Shown here in pieces: positions 23,301 to 36,600 of a DNA stretch of 64,000 bases. The notes below the pieces were generated by a model that was not told the origin of the DNA, did not search any database, and saw only the letters and a program-made list of their open reading frames with translations. Origin of the DNA: Prunella strophiata (taxonomy: Eukaryota > Chordata > Aves > Passeriformes > Prunellidae); contig JAZBQD010000015.1 in assembly GCA_036583965.1 (NCBI GenBank), positions 86,616,809 through 86,680,808 on the forward strand, in the 5' to 3' direction. Made by a program: the position numbers and the translations under genes. Position 1 is the stretch's first letter. Every line of letters starts with the position of its first letter.

Positions 23301-26300
23301 CACTCCAAAGCAAACACTGGAATAGTCTATCTTTGTCCTGAAGCAGTATGAACAGAGCTTAACACAGCTACTTGTGCAAAGCTGTCCTTGAGAAAAATTC
23401 CCTGTTTGCCAAGCAAACAGAAGGCAAATACAAAGTAGTGGAATGGCAGAAATATTTCCTAATGCTATACATGTCTCTTTATCCTACACTGTTAAATGCT
23501 GGAGGAAGTGAAGGAGAGCAGGCACAGTGCTGAATGGAGGTGTGAATAGCACACAAGCAATTTCTTGGATTCTGCACATGTCACACAGGGAAGCAGACAG
23601 AGCAATGAAATACCAGAGTGCTGCACTGAGAGCAGGTTTCTAGAAAACCATATGGTTGCTTTTGATATGGAATATTTTTATAGTAACAGCCACCTAAAGC
23701 ACTCAGCAGCTCTTTTGGAAGAGGGAGCATCATTTCTTGCTTATAAATTCCATGTAGAATCCATTGATTTTGAAAAGGTCTTGCTTATTCTCAAATAAGT
23801 GCAAAGTGGGTTTGGGGACAAACTGAGCAACTCATGTTCTGGAGTCTTTCTCACCCTCTACAGACACTGCAGACAGTGAAGGTGGGAGAAATGCATTCAA
23901 GTGTTATGCTGTAAGCAGAATTGCAAGATGCTGAGAGAAGTGGGTTGCTTTCAGCTCTGGAGCTACATTCACAGGGATTATGTGTGTCAGCACAGGACTT
24001 TTCCCTCTAGTTCACAATGAAAAGAACTGTTCTGCATTGAATCTGTGAGAGTCTATATAAAACTGAAGCAGTGACATTCTCAGTGATCAAACTAAATTAA
24101 TTCCTAGAGTAAATACATTAAAAAATTATTATTGATAATATCCGGAGGATTAGAAAGTAGCCCAGAAGGCTGATTATAAGTTCACTTTAAAATGGCATTG
24201 AAACCTGGAGAACCAGGGTCTTCTACTACTTTTTCTTCTTAATTCAAACTCTGTGATTGTCCCTGTAATATGAACTTAGCTGTTTTAGGTGGCCAAAACA
24301 GCCCATAGAAATTGCAGAGAGGCAATGACAATACAGTTAATGTTTTATAGATAAATGATATGTAACAATTGAAACAAACATATTCCTTTACAACCAACTC
24401 ACTTTTCTGCTTCTGCTGAAGAAACTTGACCTCAAAATTTTCTGCTGCAGTAGGTAAAATGTTGGTTCACAGAAATTTGCTAGGAAAATATGCAATTTTC
24501 AATATTTTGATCAGTCTATTTTACAACTGTTCCGATTTGTGTATGATTACAGTGGATTGATTTTTGAAAAATCTTTTCCCTATTGTCTCCTTGTGTATCA
24601 AAGGTCAGGATTGAGGGCTGGTTGATTGCCCAGCAGGTCCTGGGTAAAGCCCTGAGGAAGGAAGGTGGTGTCTCACCACAGGTCAGGATCTCCAGTCCTC
24701 CATGGAGATACTATGGGGATATTTTTGGTCTGGATTGATTGATTGATTGATTGATACAGGCTTTTTGTTTGCTTTTTTTAACCATCTAGTAAGTAGTAGA
24801 GTGAATCTTGCCAAAGAACTCTTGATGTGCTTTCTCTTCTGTATTAAAACTGGTTTTAATTATGCCTTTGCCAGTGATTTGTTAAGTGACCTTAAAACAT
24901 GCATTCACCAAAAATTGGTGTAGTCAGCAGACTTGCAAGCAGTATCACTGACTACTTCCAAAAGCATGGAAGAAGTCCAAGTCCTAAGTTCTCAGACAAA
25001 GGGGCTCAGGATAACTGGTGTGATTGGAAGGCTGTGGAGGAACATCTATAAGTTGCTAGGGGTTGTATAAAGGTTGGGAAAAAGAAAGTGATTATTTGCA
25101 AAATGTTAGATACCTGTCCAGAAGCTGTCTGCCACTACAGAAAATATAATATTAAAGGGAAACAAGGACTGAAAACTGAGATGGAAAGCAGTTGAGTTAC
25201 TACTGTCCTTCAAAATAGAACAGCTCCAGAGACAGCTACAGGAGGAACAGAAAGAATAACAAAAGTTGAAGGAAAAAGTGGACTTAATGATTATGTGGGC
25301 TCCAAATCCTCTTGACACTGTGCAGATTAGTAAATTAATTGCATCTCCAGAAGACTGGGAGGGTAACAGATGGAATGGCCCTTGGGATAAAAAAACAGAG
25401 TTCTGCACCTGGGATGGAACAACCCTGGATGTACAGACAGACTGGGGAATGAGAGGCTGGAAAGCAGCCCCATGGAAAGGGACCTGGGGGTCCTGGTCAG
25501 TGGCAAGCTGAACATGAGCCAGCAGTGTCCTGGCAGCCAGGAGGGACTGGCATGTCCTGGGGGCATCAGGCACAGCATGGCCAGCTGGGCAAGGGAGGGA
25601 TTGTCCTGCTCTGCTCTGGGCTGGGGCAGCCTCACCTCCAGTGCTGGGGGCAGTTTTGGGTGCCACAATATAAGAAGGACATTGAGCTACTAAAGAGCAT
25701 CCAAAGGAGGGCTTCACAAAGATGGTGAAGGGTCTGGAGGGAAAGCCTTAGGAGGTGTGACTGAGGTCACTTGGTCTGTTCAGCCTGGAGAAGAGGAGAC
25801 TGAGGGGAGATGGCATTGCAGTTATAACTTCCTTGTGAGGGGTACAGGAGGGGCAGGCACTGAGCTCTTGCCTTTGGTGACCAGTGACAGGACCCAAGGG
25901 AGCAGGATATGTCCTGCTCATATCCTATGAAGCTGTGTCAGGGGATGTTTAGGTTGAATATCAGTAAAAATGTTCTTACCCAGAGGGTGTTTGGGCACTG
26001 GAAGAGGCTCCCTGGGGAAGTGGTCACAGCACCAGGCCCAAGAGAGCTCAATAAGTGTTTGGACAATGCTCTCAGGCACATGGTGTGACTGTTGGGGTGT
26101 CATGTGCAGGGCAGGAGCTGGAGTCAATCATCCTGATGGGTGTCTTCCAACCTGACATATTTTATGAAGCCTTCCTGCTAGTGCTGAACAGATGAGCTCA
26201 GTAGTATCTCAAGGGTTTTGGGTTTATTTTTTTCAAGTATTTCATTCAAAGGTTTCATATAGGAAAATGAGATTAAAAAACCCTTAGAGGCTTATAAAGA

Positions 26301-29300
26301 AAATATTTCTTTTCAACATTAATACTTCTTTTCAATGTCACAATTCTTTAATTTGGTAATTAGGTAATCTGCAACTCCTTACAAATGGTCAGCATGCAAA
26401 TGGAGAGTAAGCTTTGGGGTCAGAATACAGCTGTGTCTGACTGCATGGTTTTATTCAATTTATTTTGTTCATTCTTCCATGATTTTAAAAATGCCATATT
26501 TTACAGACCATTCTGTTTGCTTATTCCCCAATCATTTTATTTGGCAGAAGGGTTTCCTGTGGTTTGTGCCTGCATTTCAGAAGCCAGCAGCTTAGACTGG
26601 AGATCTTTTTTGACTTTTTTTTAACCTCAGTCTTCCACATCAGCTTTTTTGTAGCTTAACATTTCTATTCTCTGTTGTAGGTGCCTTACATACTACTGTG
26701 TCTCCTTTAAGGAAAAGAAAAGAATTCACTTTGAGTTTTGACTCCTCTGCTTTGCAAGATAATTTTCAAGATTTCTGGCTAACTTCCTAATTAAAAAAAA
26801 AAATAAATAAATAAAAAGGAAAGTGCAGAAATTTGGAAAGCAGAGAATAATTTTTATGGGATCCTGGTGATCCTAGGCCATGACTTTCCTGTTGGCTCTC
26901 GATGTGGAAGGTAAGCAGCTCACTCAATGGTGCCAAATGAGCCACATGCATATCTGGAACAGAAGCCAGCACCTTGACACATGACATTTTGGTACCAGGT
27001 GTCTTTTTTTTCTGATACCAAACCCATACATTACTTGTACTGCTTCTGTCACATTCCCTTTTGTATACTGAGCAGTCACAACTCTGCAGAGCTGATGGTG
27101 TATCAATCACTCAGAGATGGTACAAGTGCAGGATCTATCAAAGAGATGAGAAATCCCCTCTCTTGAAACAAAAATTCTCTCCCCCTAGAAAACAATTCTT
27201 TAAATTCTTTGCATTCCTGGTAGCCTATTCTGAAAATAATATTAAAACAAGTATTGTTTGAAGCTATTTGGAAAAAGCAGATCACATAAAGAGCTAAGTG
27301 ATGCCTTGTGAAAAATTTCTGCTAAGTAGCAACATCCTATTAATTAGTAGAGTTTTCATATTTTGCTGTTTGCCCTAATGCTGTTCTTAACAGCTTCCTG
27401 TTTTTACACTAATAAATGACTTCTATTCATTTACTCAAGTATAAACAGCATGAGAATTCACATGAGTTGTTTTGCCACATCAGTCCAACTCCTGCCTTAT
27501 TATTGTAAATGGGGAATCCAAAGCGTTCAGAATTGAAAATTGGTTCCTTTGTCAGAAGTTTCAGGGAATGGGCAGCAGGTACCAAAAGATGATGTAATCC
27601 TCTCACCTCACTGAGTAGCAGACTCATCTCTAACAGCCTGACCCAGGGGCCTGTGCCCTGCTCATTTCAAGCTTTCAAATTCAAAAATCTCACAGCTGTA
27701 ACTTGTTTTTCATTTGTTCCCCATAGACAGGCTAGAAAGGAAAGTGATGTGATTTTCTGAATGGAAATTGCCATTTCTACTGACTGCAGGTTCTTCATGC
27801 TCTTTGAGTTGTAGAAAAATCTCTGTGTGTGATTGGACTTTCTCAGAGAGGAAATGCTGAAAATGAATAGCAATTCCTCCCTGGATCTATAGACTTGGAC
27901 AAATAGTCCTAAAAGCAGTTACCTGATGGCCACATCCCAAGGAAAAGGAGTGACACACAGCAGTGTTTCAGGAAGGAGAGAGAAATTACATTTTCTTTTT
28001 TATCTTAAATGAATTTTAGAATGGAATGCCTGAGAAGATTATCAGTGTCTAAAAACAGACCAGATATTAATAATGGCACGTTTTTCCTTTTTTTAGGTTT
28101 TTAAAGGGAGAAATCAGCTCCTTGCCTGTAACATGACACTTCTACAAGCATGCAACATCTGAACTGTCTTGCTATACCCAAGAGGTTAGGGTGAAGCACA
28201 CCACAAGGCTACTGAGGCTGTCTCACTTTTACATGATAACCCAATGCAAAGAGGAAGGTAATCACTAATCATCTTTGACTTGTCATTAAATCAGTCTAAA
28301 AATACCTAGAAAGATTTAAGGCAGAGTTTGGAGGTGTTTTTTTGGCTAAAGCATTAAATTGTAAAATCATCTGTGAATAGTATTTATTGAAGAATATCTC
28401 TCTATAGAGGTTGCCTATCCTTAGACAAGACTTCCAAAACTTGTGGTATAATCCCAGATTTTGGAGGGGTAGCTGAGATGCAGAGCAGCCTGTGTTTCCA
28501 GATTGGTGCCCTTGTGCCTCAAAGATCTTGGATAAGCCGTAGTCTGGCACAACTAAAACCCTACAGGGAAGCAGTGTGGGCTCAGTGGTTCAGCCCAGGA
28601 TGGGGAGATCCCAGAATGTTCCAGCCTTGCCACTTGGTTAGTGCCAGGGTTTCCCCAAATGTAAAAACTTAGTGGTGGTGTTGTGCCAAAACCAGGTGCT
28701 GAACAGGAAACACCCCACAAGATTTGTCACAAGGGAAATATTATGTTGTTCCTCTTTATGATGCATTCAAGATATTTTTCATGGGGACAGAACTGTGAAA
28801 AGTGTGCTTTGGGCTAGAGCTTGCTGAGGCTCTCCAACTCTCATGGGTCTGGTTAGAGGTCAAAAAATTGTCTGCATGGTGTCTCCCCCAAAAAGATCTG
28901 CTAATTCTGTAATACTCCAACTGGAGTTTGCTATCCTGACCTGCAGAACATACAGCTGGACCCTAAGTTGGATGTCTCCTCCAACTGGAGCATTGTAGCT
29001 AAAAGGATACTGGGTATTCCAGAGTGGAGGAAATATGTGGTCCTATGCTTTCTTCCTGTTTTTAGGTTAGAGAGCTTATAACATGGTAACAAAAAAATAA
29101 AAGCCCCTTCCCAAGTGAAGTTTAGATAATTGTTTGAATTTTTAAATCAAAAACTCTTTCAAATGTAAAGCCACATTGTTGAGAAACTACCAGCCACTCC
29201 TATTTAATACTCCTTAAGTAAATGGGAGCCTGATAGAAGGACTAGTGAACTAATGACTTCAAAATTACTTATAAATGTTAATTACTTTGAGTATTGCTGT

Positions 29301-32300
29301 TGTCTGGGATAGGAGGATAGGCTAAAAGAAATCCTGTCTAGGCTTATTTTCCATGAGTCTTTGATTACATCTGCTCTGAATAGCTCCCCTATCATATTTT
29401 GTGGTACCAGTGGTAGTATTAGAAGCTGTGCACATAGGGAAAACATCATCATATAAAGTTTTATTCTTGATTTCCAATCAGGGTCCACTGAATTCTGTTT
29501 GAATGTGCACAAGAGATCCAGAGCACTGCCTTTTCTGATGACCAGGTTAAATGTTCTACTGAAATGCAGAGCTCAGAAAGGTCAGTATGAAAGACAAGAA
29601 GAACACAGAGGATGAAAACTGAGATGTGAAGACAACATGCCCAGCTGGAATAACTGCATGCAAGGACAGCAAAGTCAGCTCCTCAGCTCTCCAAACAAAT
29701 TATTCAATTAAGATAGAAGAACACCTGGTAATTTAACTCCATTCACACAAAGTTCTTAGTTGATCAAAAGATCTGTTTCCTCTTGCCCTTACATTTCACT
29801 GCTTTACAATGCACTCTTGGTGACCTTTTGCTCTCTAGGTTTTTCTTTTACCCTCTTCTCCTTTTCTTCAAATGATAGAGAGAAGTGTACCTGATCTCTT
29901 CTGGTTTCTCACTTTTTTCTTTTTCTCTTTCTACCCTAAGGTACAAATAGTCTTTCAGTATAAATAATTGCTTTTAAGGAAGCCTTCACCTCAAGCACCA
30001 ATGCTGATGGATCTAGAATCTTTCCATATTCTGTACTTAACTTACATTTGTTAACTTCTGAACAATTAATGAAGGAGTAAACAATATTTTATCACAATTT
30101 TACAAAAAAAAAAAAAACAAAAACAAACCAACAAAGAAAAAAGATACAAAACAAAACCAAAACAAGCACCAAAAGCATTATATTTAAGTTGGATTTCTAC
30201 AGTAAAATTCCAGAACAGTTCAAATTGGTTAGGATCTTTTTCACCTTTCCCCATGGTCTGCACTGTTAAAAGTTTACTTAGAACTTGTGTTACACATGCT
30301 CCATATTTTCAACACTTGCACAGATAGGAAGCAAATCCTTCCGAGGTAAGCCATTATAATGTTAAAAAAAATGATGGAATAAAACAGAGTTTTAGTGCTC
30401 CTTCTATTTTTGGTTTGCTCCTTTTGTTTTGCCCTGTTATGCCTAATTCTCAGGCATTATACTTTCTAGTAATAATGTGAGATATATCCTCAACTGTAAT
30501 GTGTAAGGCTAAACGTGGTGGCTGATGGCCCTGATCATTCTGGCACTCCTGGGAATCCTCTCACCACCTTGACACATCTATGAATATGCAAGTTATGGCT
30601 AGAATTCAGAAACTGGATTTAATGTGGGATGAAGTTTCAGCTCCTAGAAACAGCTAAAGTGCATTTGATTTGCTGCTTTTTATTTTATTCAATCCTGCAA
30701 GGTAGGAGACTTTTTTCCTGGCTCCTCTAGAAAGGTTAATGCACGGGGCTGGCAATACTTGTCAGTTCTGCTCTTTTCCCTTTGCTCAGAAATGAGGGGT
30801 CCTCACATGCAAGTCCTGCTTCCCCACATGGATGTGGTTGCTTGCTTACAAATCCCATGGATTTGTAATAAGTCTGAGAAGCTACCTGGGGATACAGGCA
30901 GCTTGAGACATCACGCCACCCCCTGCTAATGACACATATCTCTAGATCTCCTTTTTAATCTGACCCAAATGGTGCCAGTGTCCTGGTTTTCTCAGTGCCT
31001 GATCAACAGAGGGACTTGGGTGAGACCTTGATGACCAGCTGAGATTTAATTTAAATAGGGCAGAAGTGATACTTACTGCTGGGGAAAGCAGCCTAGGACT
31101 GTGGCAGAGATTATGTCTACTCCTATTAGTGAGAGAGAGTATCCCCACCTGACTAATTTCAGAATTCAGAGATCAGTACCAGTCTTCTGTGTTTCCAGTT
31201 TTAATTTTTCAACAATAACAAGCTTCTGATGCTGCTTTCTTTGGAAGCAGCAAGGGTGGAAGGAATTGTCTTTTGCCTCCTCAGCAACCCACCTGCAGCC
31301 TGCCCAGTTTAAGCACAGGACCTTTGTCTAAGCTTCAGGTACTTGAAAAAAAGCGTGCTCCAAACTCAAGTGCCAACTTCACCACATTCAGCTGGGGAAG
31401 GCAAGCACCTTTGACAACTTGAGGAAGATCTATTTGCCTAACTCAGAAGTCTAAAGGTCTAACAAGCTGCCCTTCTGGGAGGCCTTCAGGGGCACCTAAC
31501 TCTCTGTTGACTCAAAAATTTTGAGATCTCTCATTAGGATGAGGGCAGCTGGGCAGAGCTGTTTATCCTTTAGACCTTGTCCTTGGGGGATCGTAGGGGT
31601 ATCTGGCCTTATGCTAATGGCACATCTTAGAGTTGTCCTGGAGCTGCTCCTCCACCCAAGTGCTGTGCAGATTGGTCGACCTCAAAGCTCAGAGATAAAA
31701 TCGGCTCCCAGATCGTTCATGCCCACAGTGCAGTGCATGGAGCTCTGGCTCAAAAGGGGAGTCTGCCCTTGGGGATTTAAAACAGCCCTTTTGTTATGAC
31801 TCTTTGCTGTAATCTTCGTCTTCTTGCCTTGAGGTTGCACAAATCAACTGTCATGAAGTGCCAGCTATAACTAGTCAGGAGATGAGGTGAGGAGATGAAG
31901 AATTGAAGCACAAGTACCCCCATCAGCAGCTTTACCATGTTTCTCATTAAATCCATCATGTGGGACAGGCTCTATTTGGAGATACACCCTTTCTTGTGAA
32001 TGAGATTTTTTTTCCTTTTGAATGTCTGGGAAGCAACCCTTACATTCTGGAGCTATTGCAAGAAATATTGTGTGGCACCTTATAAACAAAACAAAGATGG
32101 TTGGTTAGGGGGGTTTCTTTAGGTGGGGTATGGGTGGCTGGAGGGAATGTGTTTTATCTCTATTGCAGAGCTTCTTATTTTGTGATTTATCCCCAGTACA
32201 GAGACCAGAGGGATTTAGATGCAGTGAGAGGATGGAGGAATAAAACAACTGCTGTGGATGTGTCTAACCAGGAATTGATCCCGGATCACAGTCACTGGAA

Positions 32301-33636
32301 GGATCAACTCTGTTTACATAAGGAACCAGTGTGCAGAATGTGCTAAATATAGGTAACTCTTGCCTTAAAGAGCTTACTGTCCACAAAAGACTGAGAGCAA
32401 GGGGCATAGAGAGAAGCTTTGGCAATTGGACATTTTGAAATATTGAATCACCATGACTTTACTTGGTAATAAAGATGATTTCTGCTCTCCCATTTGCCTG
32501 TTTTTCCTCAGTAGGAATGTGCAGGCTACCTCAGGCAGGACTGCAAATATTAACTTCCATTCTGCTTCTTTGCAGAAGAAGCTGTGATGGGAGCCAGGAA
32601 AGTAGACTAAGAGAAAATACAGAGCCAGTATAATGAAAGTGTGTTTTGTATAGTGTAAAACCAGCCTGGCTGACAGTCCAGAGCTGAGAGTGAAATCTGC
32701 AGTAGAACAGCTGGCAGTGCAGATCAGCCATCATGTTCCCTGGGTCCCCAAATTTGCAGAATGTGTAGCTGTGAGGTAGCACTGCCAGCCATGCCCAGCT
32801 GCCATCTGGGAGGTGTAAATCAGCAGCCTCCAGCTCAGAATCAAGGTCTCAAGGGACTAATCTGAGGGCTAACACAACTCAGCAACTGTCTGCAGCAAAG
32901 TTAGCCTCAGGAAGGATGGAGCAGGAAGGCAGCTGAACAGGAGGTGGCTAAATACAGTTCCTGCCCAGATGTGAAGGTGGCTAAAACCAAATTTGCTAAA
33001 TTCATGCAAATGAGACCTGCTAAAATTGTCTTTGTTCCTCCATTTATTTACTTGTGGCAGGCCAAATCAGACTGGAAGGGAAAGGAGGCAGCAGTATTGT
33101 TTTCTATTCAGTTAATCCTTTTTGCTACTGCAGCCAGTTATCTGCATACCTTCAAGCAAAATGGGGATTTAAACATCAAAGTACTAATTTAAATTCTGGA
33201 GGACAATCACTGTGGAGTCATCAAACCTTCCAGCAATTGCGCTGGTTTCTCCTTTGCTCTAAACCTTATCCTGCACTCCCAGACACACACAGCAGCCTCT
33301 GAAGCCAGCTGGAGCATTGACCAGGATAAAGCTCTGTGTAACACAGACAGTCCTTTGCACAAAGCCACAAACCTGAACTGCTCCTCAGCCATTGGACCAG
33401 GCCAGTCACTTGCTGTTTACTTCAAATTAATTTAAAACTTGAAGCCTTTGGGTGTCCTGCTTGGCTTCTGAAAAGCTTCTTGTCCAACCCACAGAACAAA
33501 GTGGAAACCATGGCTGAGAGCTCTAGGAGTGAGGAAAAGCTGTGAGGCTGTGCAGGGAACAGGGCAGCATCAGGCCACACCATGAAATCAAGGACACTCT
33601 TCAGCCAGGGCTTCTTATGCCCAGGGTCACTTCTTT

Positions 33637-33684
<48 letters not shown>

Positions 33685-36600
33685 TGTGGGTTTTGTCTTT
33701 TAGTTTTTGTTTTTAAGAGCTTTAAGTAATGCATGTTTACATCTTAATATTAAAAGTATCACAGTTATCAAAAGGCTGAGAATAGGCAGCTCCCAAATAA
33801 TATCCAAATAGTAACTTTTGGCTTCTGTTTCCTTCTGCAGAGGTAAAAACACACGTCTGCTGAGGGACACTGAATCCTCTGCTGTTGCAAAATCAGCAGA
33901 TGCATTCAAACCTCTCTCCTGATTCTAAATGGATCCTGAATTATATGAGCATGTTCCTTTCTGATAAGTACTTGAGAAATAATCTATGTGACCATATTCA
34001 GCCTCCAAGCCCACAGCCCTTGCTTTTGGATGAAGTGGTAAGTTTTTAACATCTGTCTTTTACTGTATGACAAAAGTGTCTTAGTCACAAGAGCAGAAAA
34101 ATAACACTGACTTGCCAATACCATAAATAAATCAGTACTTGCTCTCATCTATAAATCTATTCATATTTAAGCATGGGCCTGGAAAAATCATTCCACAGTC
34201 AGTCAAATAGAACCCAATCTATGGCATGTTCATGGGTGCTGAAGGACAAGGTATAGGCACGTTTGAGCAGAGTGGCTGTTGCAGATTCAAATTTATGCTT
34301 GTGGACACGGTCCTGGCAGCAAAGAGCTGTCCCCAGGTGTGGACTGCAGCTCAGGAAGGATGACCAAAGCATGCCAAGATCTAAGATGAGAAGGAACTTT
34401 TTAATATTAAGTTAATTTTGCTGTTGATGTAAACTTTCCTAGCAAAACCACCTGCCACCTAAGATACTTCTGCTAAAAACTGTACCTTGGTCACCTTCCT
34501 CAGGTGTGCTGCATGGCAGAGCACTTACCTCTATGAGCATGTAGAAGGAGAGCAGTGTGATGCCCAGGTTATACACAATGAGGTGAGGTCTGAGAGAGAA
34601 AGGAGGCCTGTTCTTCATGAACTTGTTGCCCAGCCATATGCAGAGTAGATATGCTCCAGTAAGGAAAAATGTGGGAAGGTAAGAGTCCAAAAGGAACCAT
34701 CCTCTAACCCTGGCATCTAAAAAAAGAAACACACAGAGCAGGCAATTAAGAGACCTATGGTAAAGTATTGCTAAAATAAGGCAGAACACATAATGAAAAG
34801 AATCAGCTAAAAGTGTCAGATGAAATCAGCCATTCTTTCCTCACAAGAGCTATCCATTGCTTTTAACTTATCAAAACTGCATGCTAAGTCTCACAGAATG
34901 TGGGCTGAAAACTGCATGGAATTCCCTAATAATTTAAGGTCACCTAAATTTCCTCATTTTAATAGTAAAGAGAAAACGAAAGGGAAAACCCCATTCTTAT
35001 ATGCTTTTAAAAAAATTATTTAATGTTTTCACTTAATATTTATTTAAATCCTATCTTAATCTGCTCAGTAGACAATTTGCAGACAGTATTAAATCCAAAG
35101 TATGCATGTAATGTTGCCAGCTCACATGTTATTTTAATTCTGCACTCACCATACAGGTAGGAAGGTATATAGCACTGACTAGAAAACATTCATACAAGGG
35201 GAAGACTTTTCCAAAATATTAAATATGAAAAGCAAGTGGCAGATGTTTACTTTGATGGTTATCAAAGATTTTTGGCTCGGCAAGGGCTCGCTTTCTCACA
35301 GTTTCTGTCCCACTTGCCTGCTCCTGAAACGAAATATTAAGGTCAAATCCTGCTTGCCTTATTCACACAAGTAATCCCATTGGCAGTAATCAGATAGTTC
35401 AGTGTATATGAGCAAAGCCTAATCCCAGATGCCAAGCTGGAGGCACCACTTTGTTGTCATGTGAGCAACTGGATGTCATGAGTGAAAGGGGTGTGCTTTC
35501 TTTTCTTTTTTCCCTTTTCCAAGACAAAGAAAAATCAAGAGTCAATTTTCCATAGCAACATTCTTCAGCCATTTACCTATGGAAAGAGCAAGGGGGCATC
35601 ACAGCTACTTTTTAGAGTGACTCATGGAGTAAGTGAAGAGTCATTTTGCAGGTCTCACAGCAAGTTGTTCTTTCCACTCTTAGAAAGATGTTTTTGCTCT
35701 TTGGAAGTGTTTTAAATTACTTAGATTATTTTCTTTTTACAAAGGCCAAGATTGTGTTAAAAATTGTAAAACAAAAGGTATTCATAGTGCATGAAAAAAA
35801 CATTTTACTGTTTTTCTGCCTGTGTTGAAATTGGAAAAGACTGGGCAATGGATGATGCACCAAGTAAATGTGCCCAAAGAATTAGTAATTGATTGGAATT
35901 TTGCTGCACTGTATTCTTTCCAACAATTCTTTCCTCAGAAATACTTGCATACAGGTATATGTAAAGTGAAATTTTACATATGTTAGAGTAACCTGCATAT
36001 GAGCCAGGCTTTGAACACCAGCTTTCCTTCTCATTACATTTTCCCTCTGCCTCCCCCCTCACTTCCATCTCAGTGGCTCTGTAACACTCTTTGTTGAATT
36101 TGGATTCCATGAGGCTTGTTAGTCCTTTTGCAGGAAAGACTTTCAACCAGGCCACCACTGCCATGGAAATCCAATGCTCTCCTGCTTTTGACTCTCCCTT
36201 TTGGACTCCCAAAAACCTCTAGGAGCAGAGAGGTGTAGGATTAAAGCAGTCACAACAGCACAATCCTTCCTTTTATGGCAGCCTTGCTTTGTTGTGCATT
36301 CCCAAGCTAGAACGCCTGATGTCTGTCTTCAGATCTCAGAACTTATGAGGATCACCTCAGTGTGAGAAAGAAACACTTCCAACAATCTCCTAAAGCTCAC
36401 AAGCCATATTTGAAGCACTGGAATGAATATTTTAGAAGTGATTCTGCTCCCTTATGGGCTCTCAACATGATACAGGAGTCACTGGACAGGTAGAGCGTTT
36501 GAGTGTTGCTGTCTTTAGAAGTGTGTGTTTTAGGAGCATAAGGATTTAATTTATTTAATTGGTATCTTAAATGAGGGTGCAGAAAGCAGTCATGTCAGCA

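Larger units (their letters stand above)
23035..34528 (-). other. ELOVL2: ELOVL2 intron 3
   Basis: GT-AG intron of 11.5 kb. It holds a (GATT)n repeat at 24733-24755, a long CR1 at 25385-26168, A-rich tracts at 26791-26818 and 30104-30170, a 41-base A run at 33640-33680, and an unassigned CpG-bearing stretch near 31520-31800. No exon was found. Confidence 0.9.

Noticed and set aside
25106..25717. 203-codon minus-strand frame
   Set aside because: Mostly the antisense of the CR1 copy starting near 25385; CR1 antisense strands often show long chance frames.
28915..28990. CTCCAACTGGAG occurring twice, 64 bases apart
   Set aside because: Short self-complementary word only; no larger inverted or direct repeat surrounds it.
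33600..33690. Poly-A run as the tail of a processed pseudogene
   Set aside because: The sequence before it shows no recognisable mRNA-derived body, and no target-site duplication was found.
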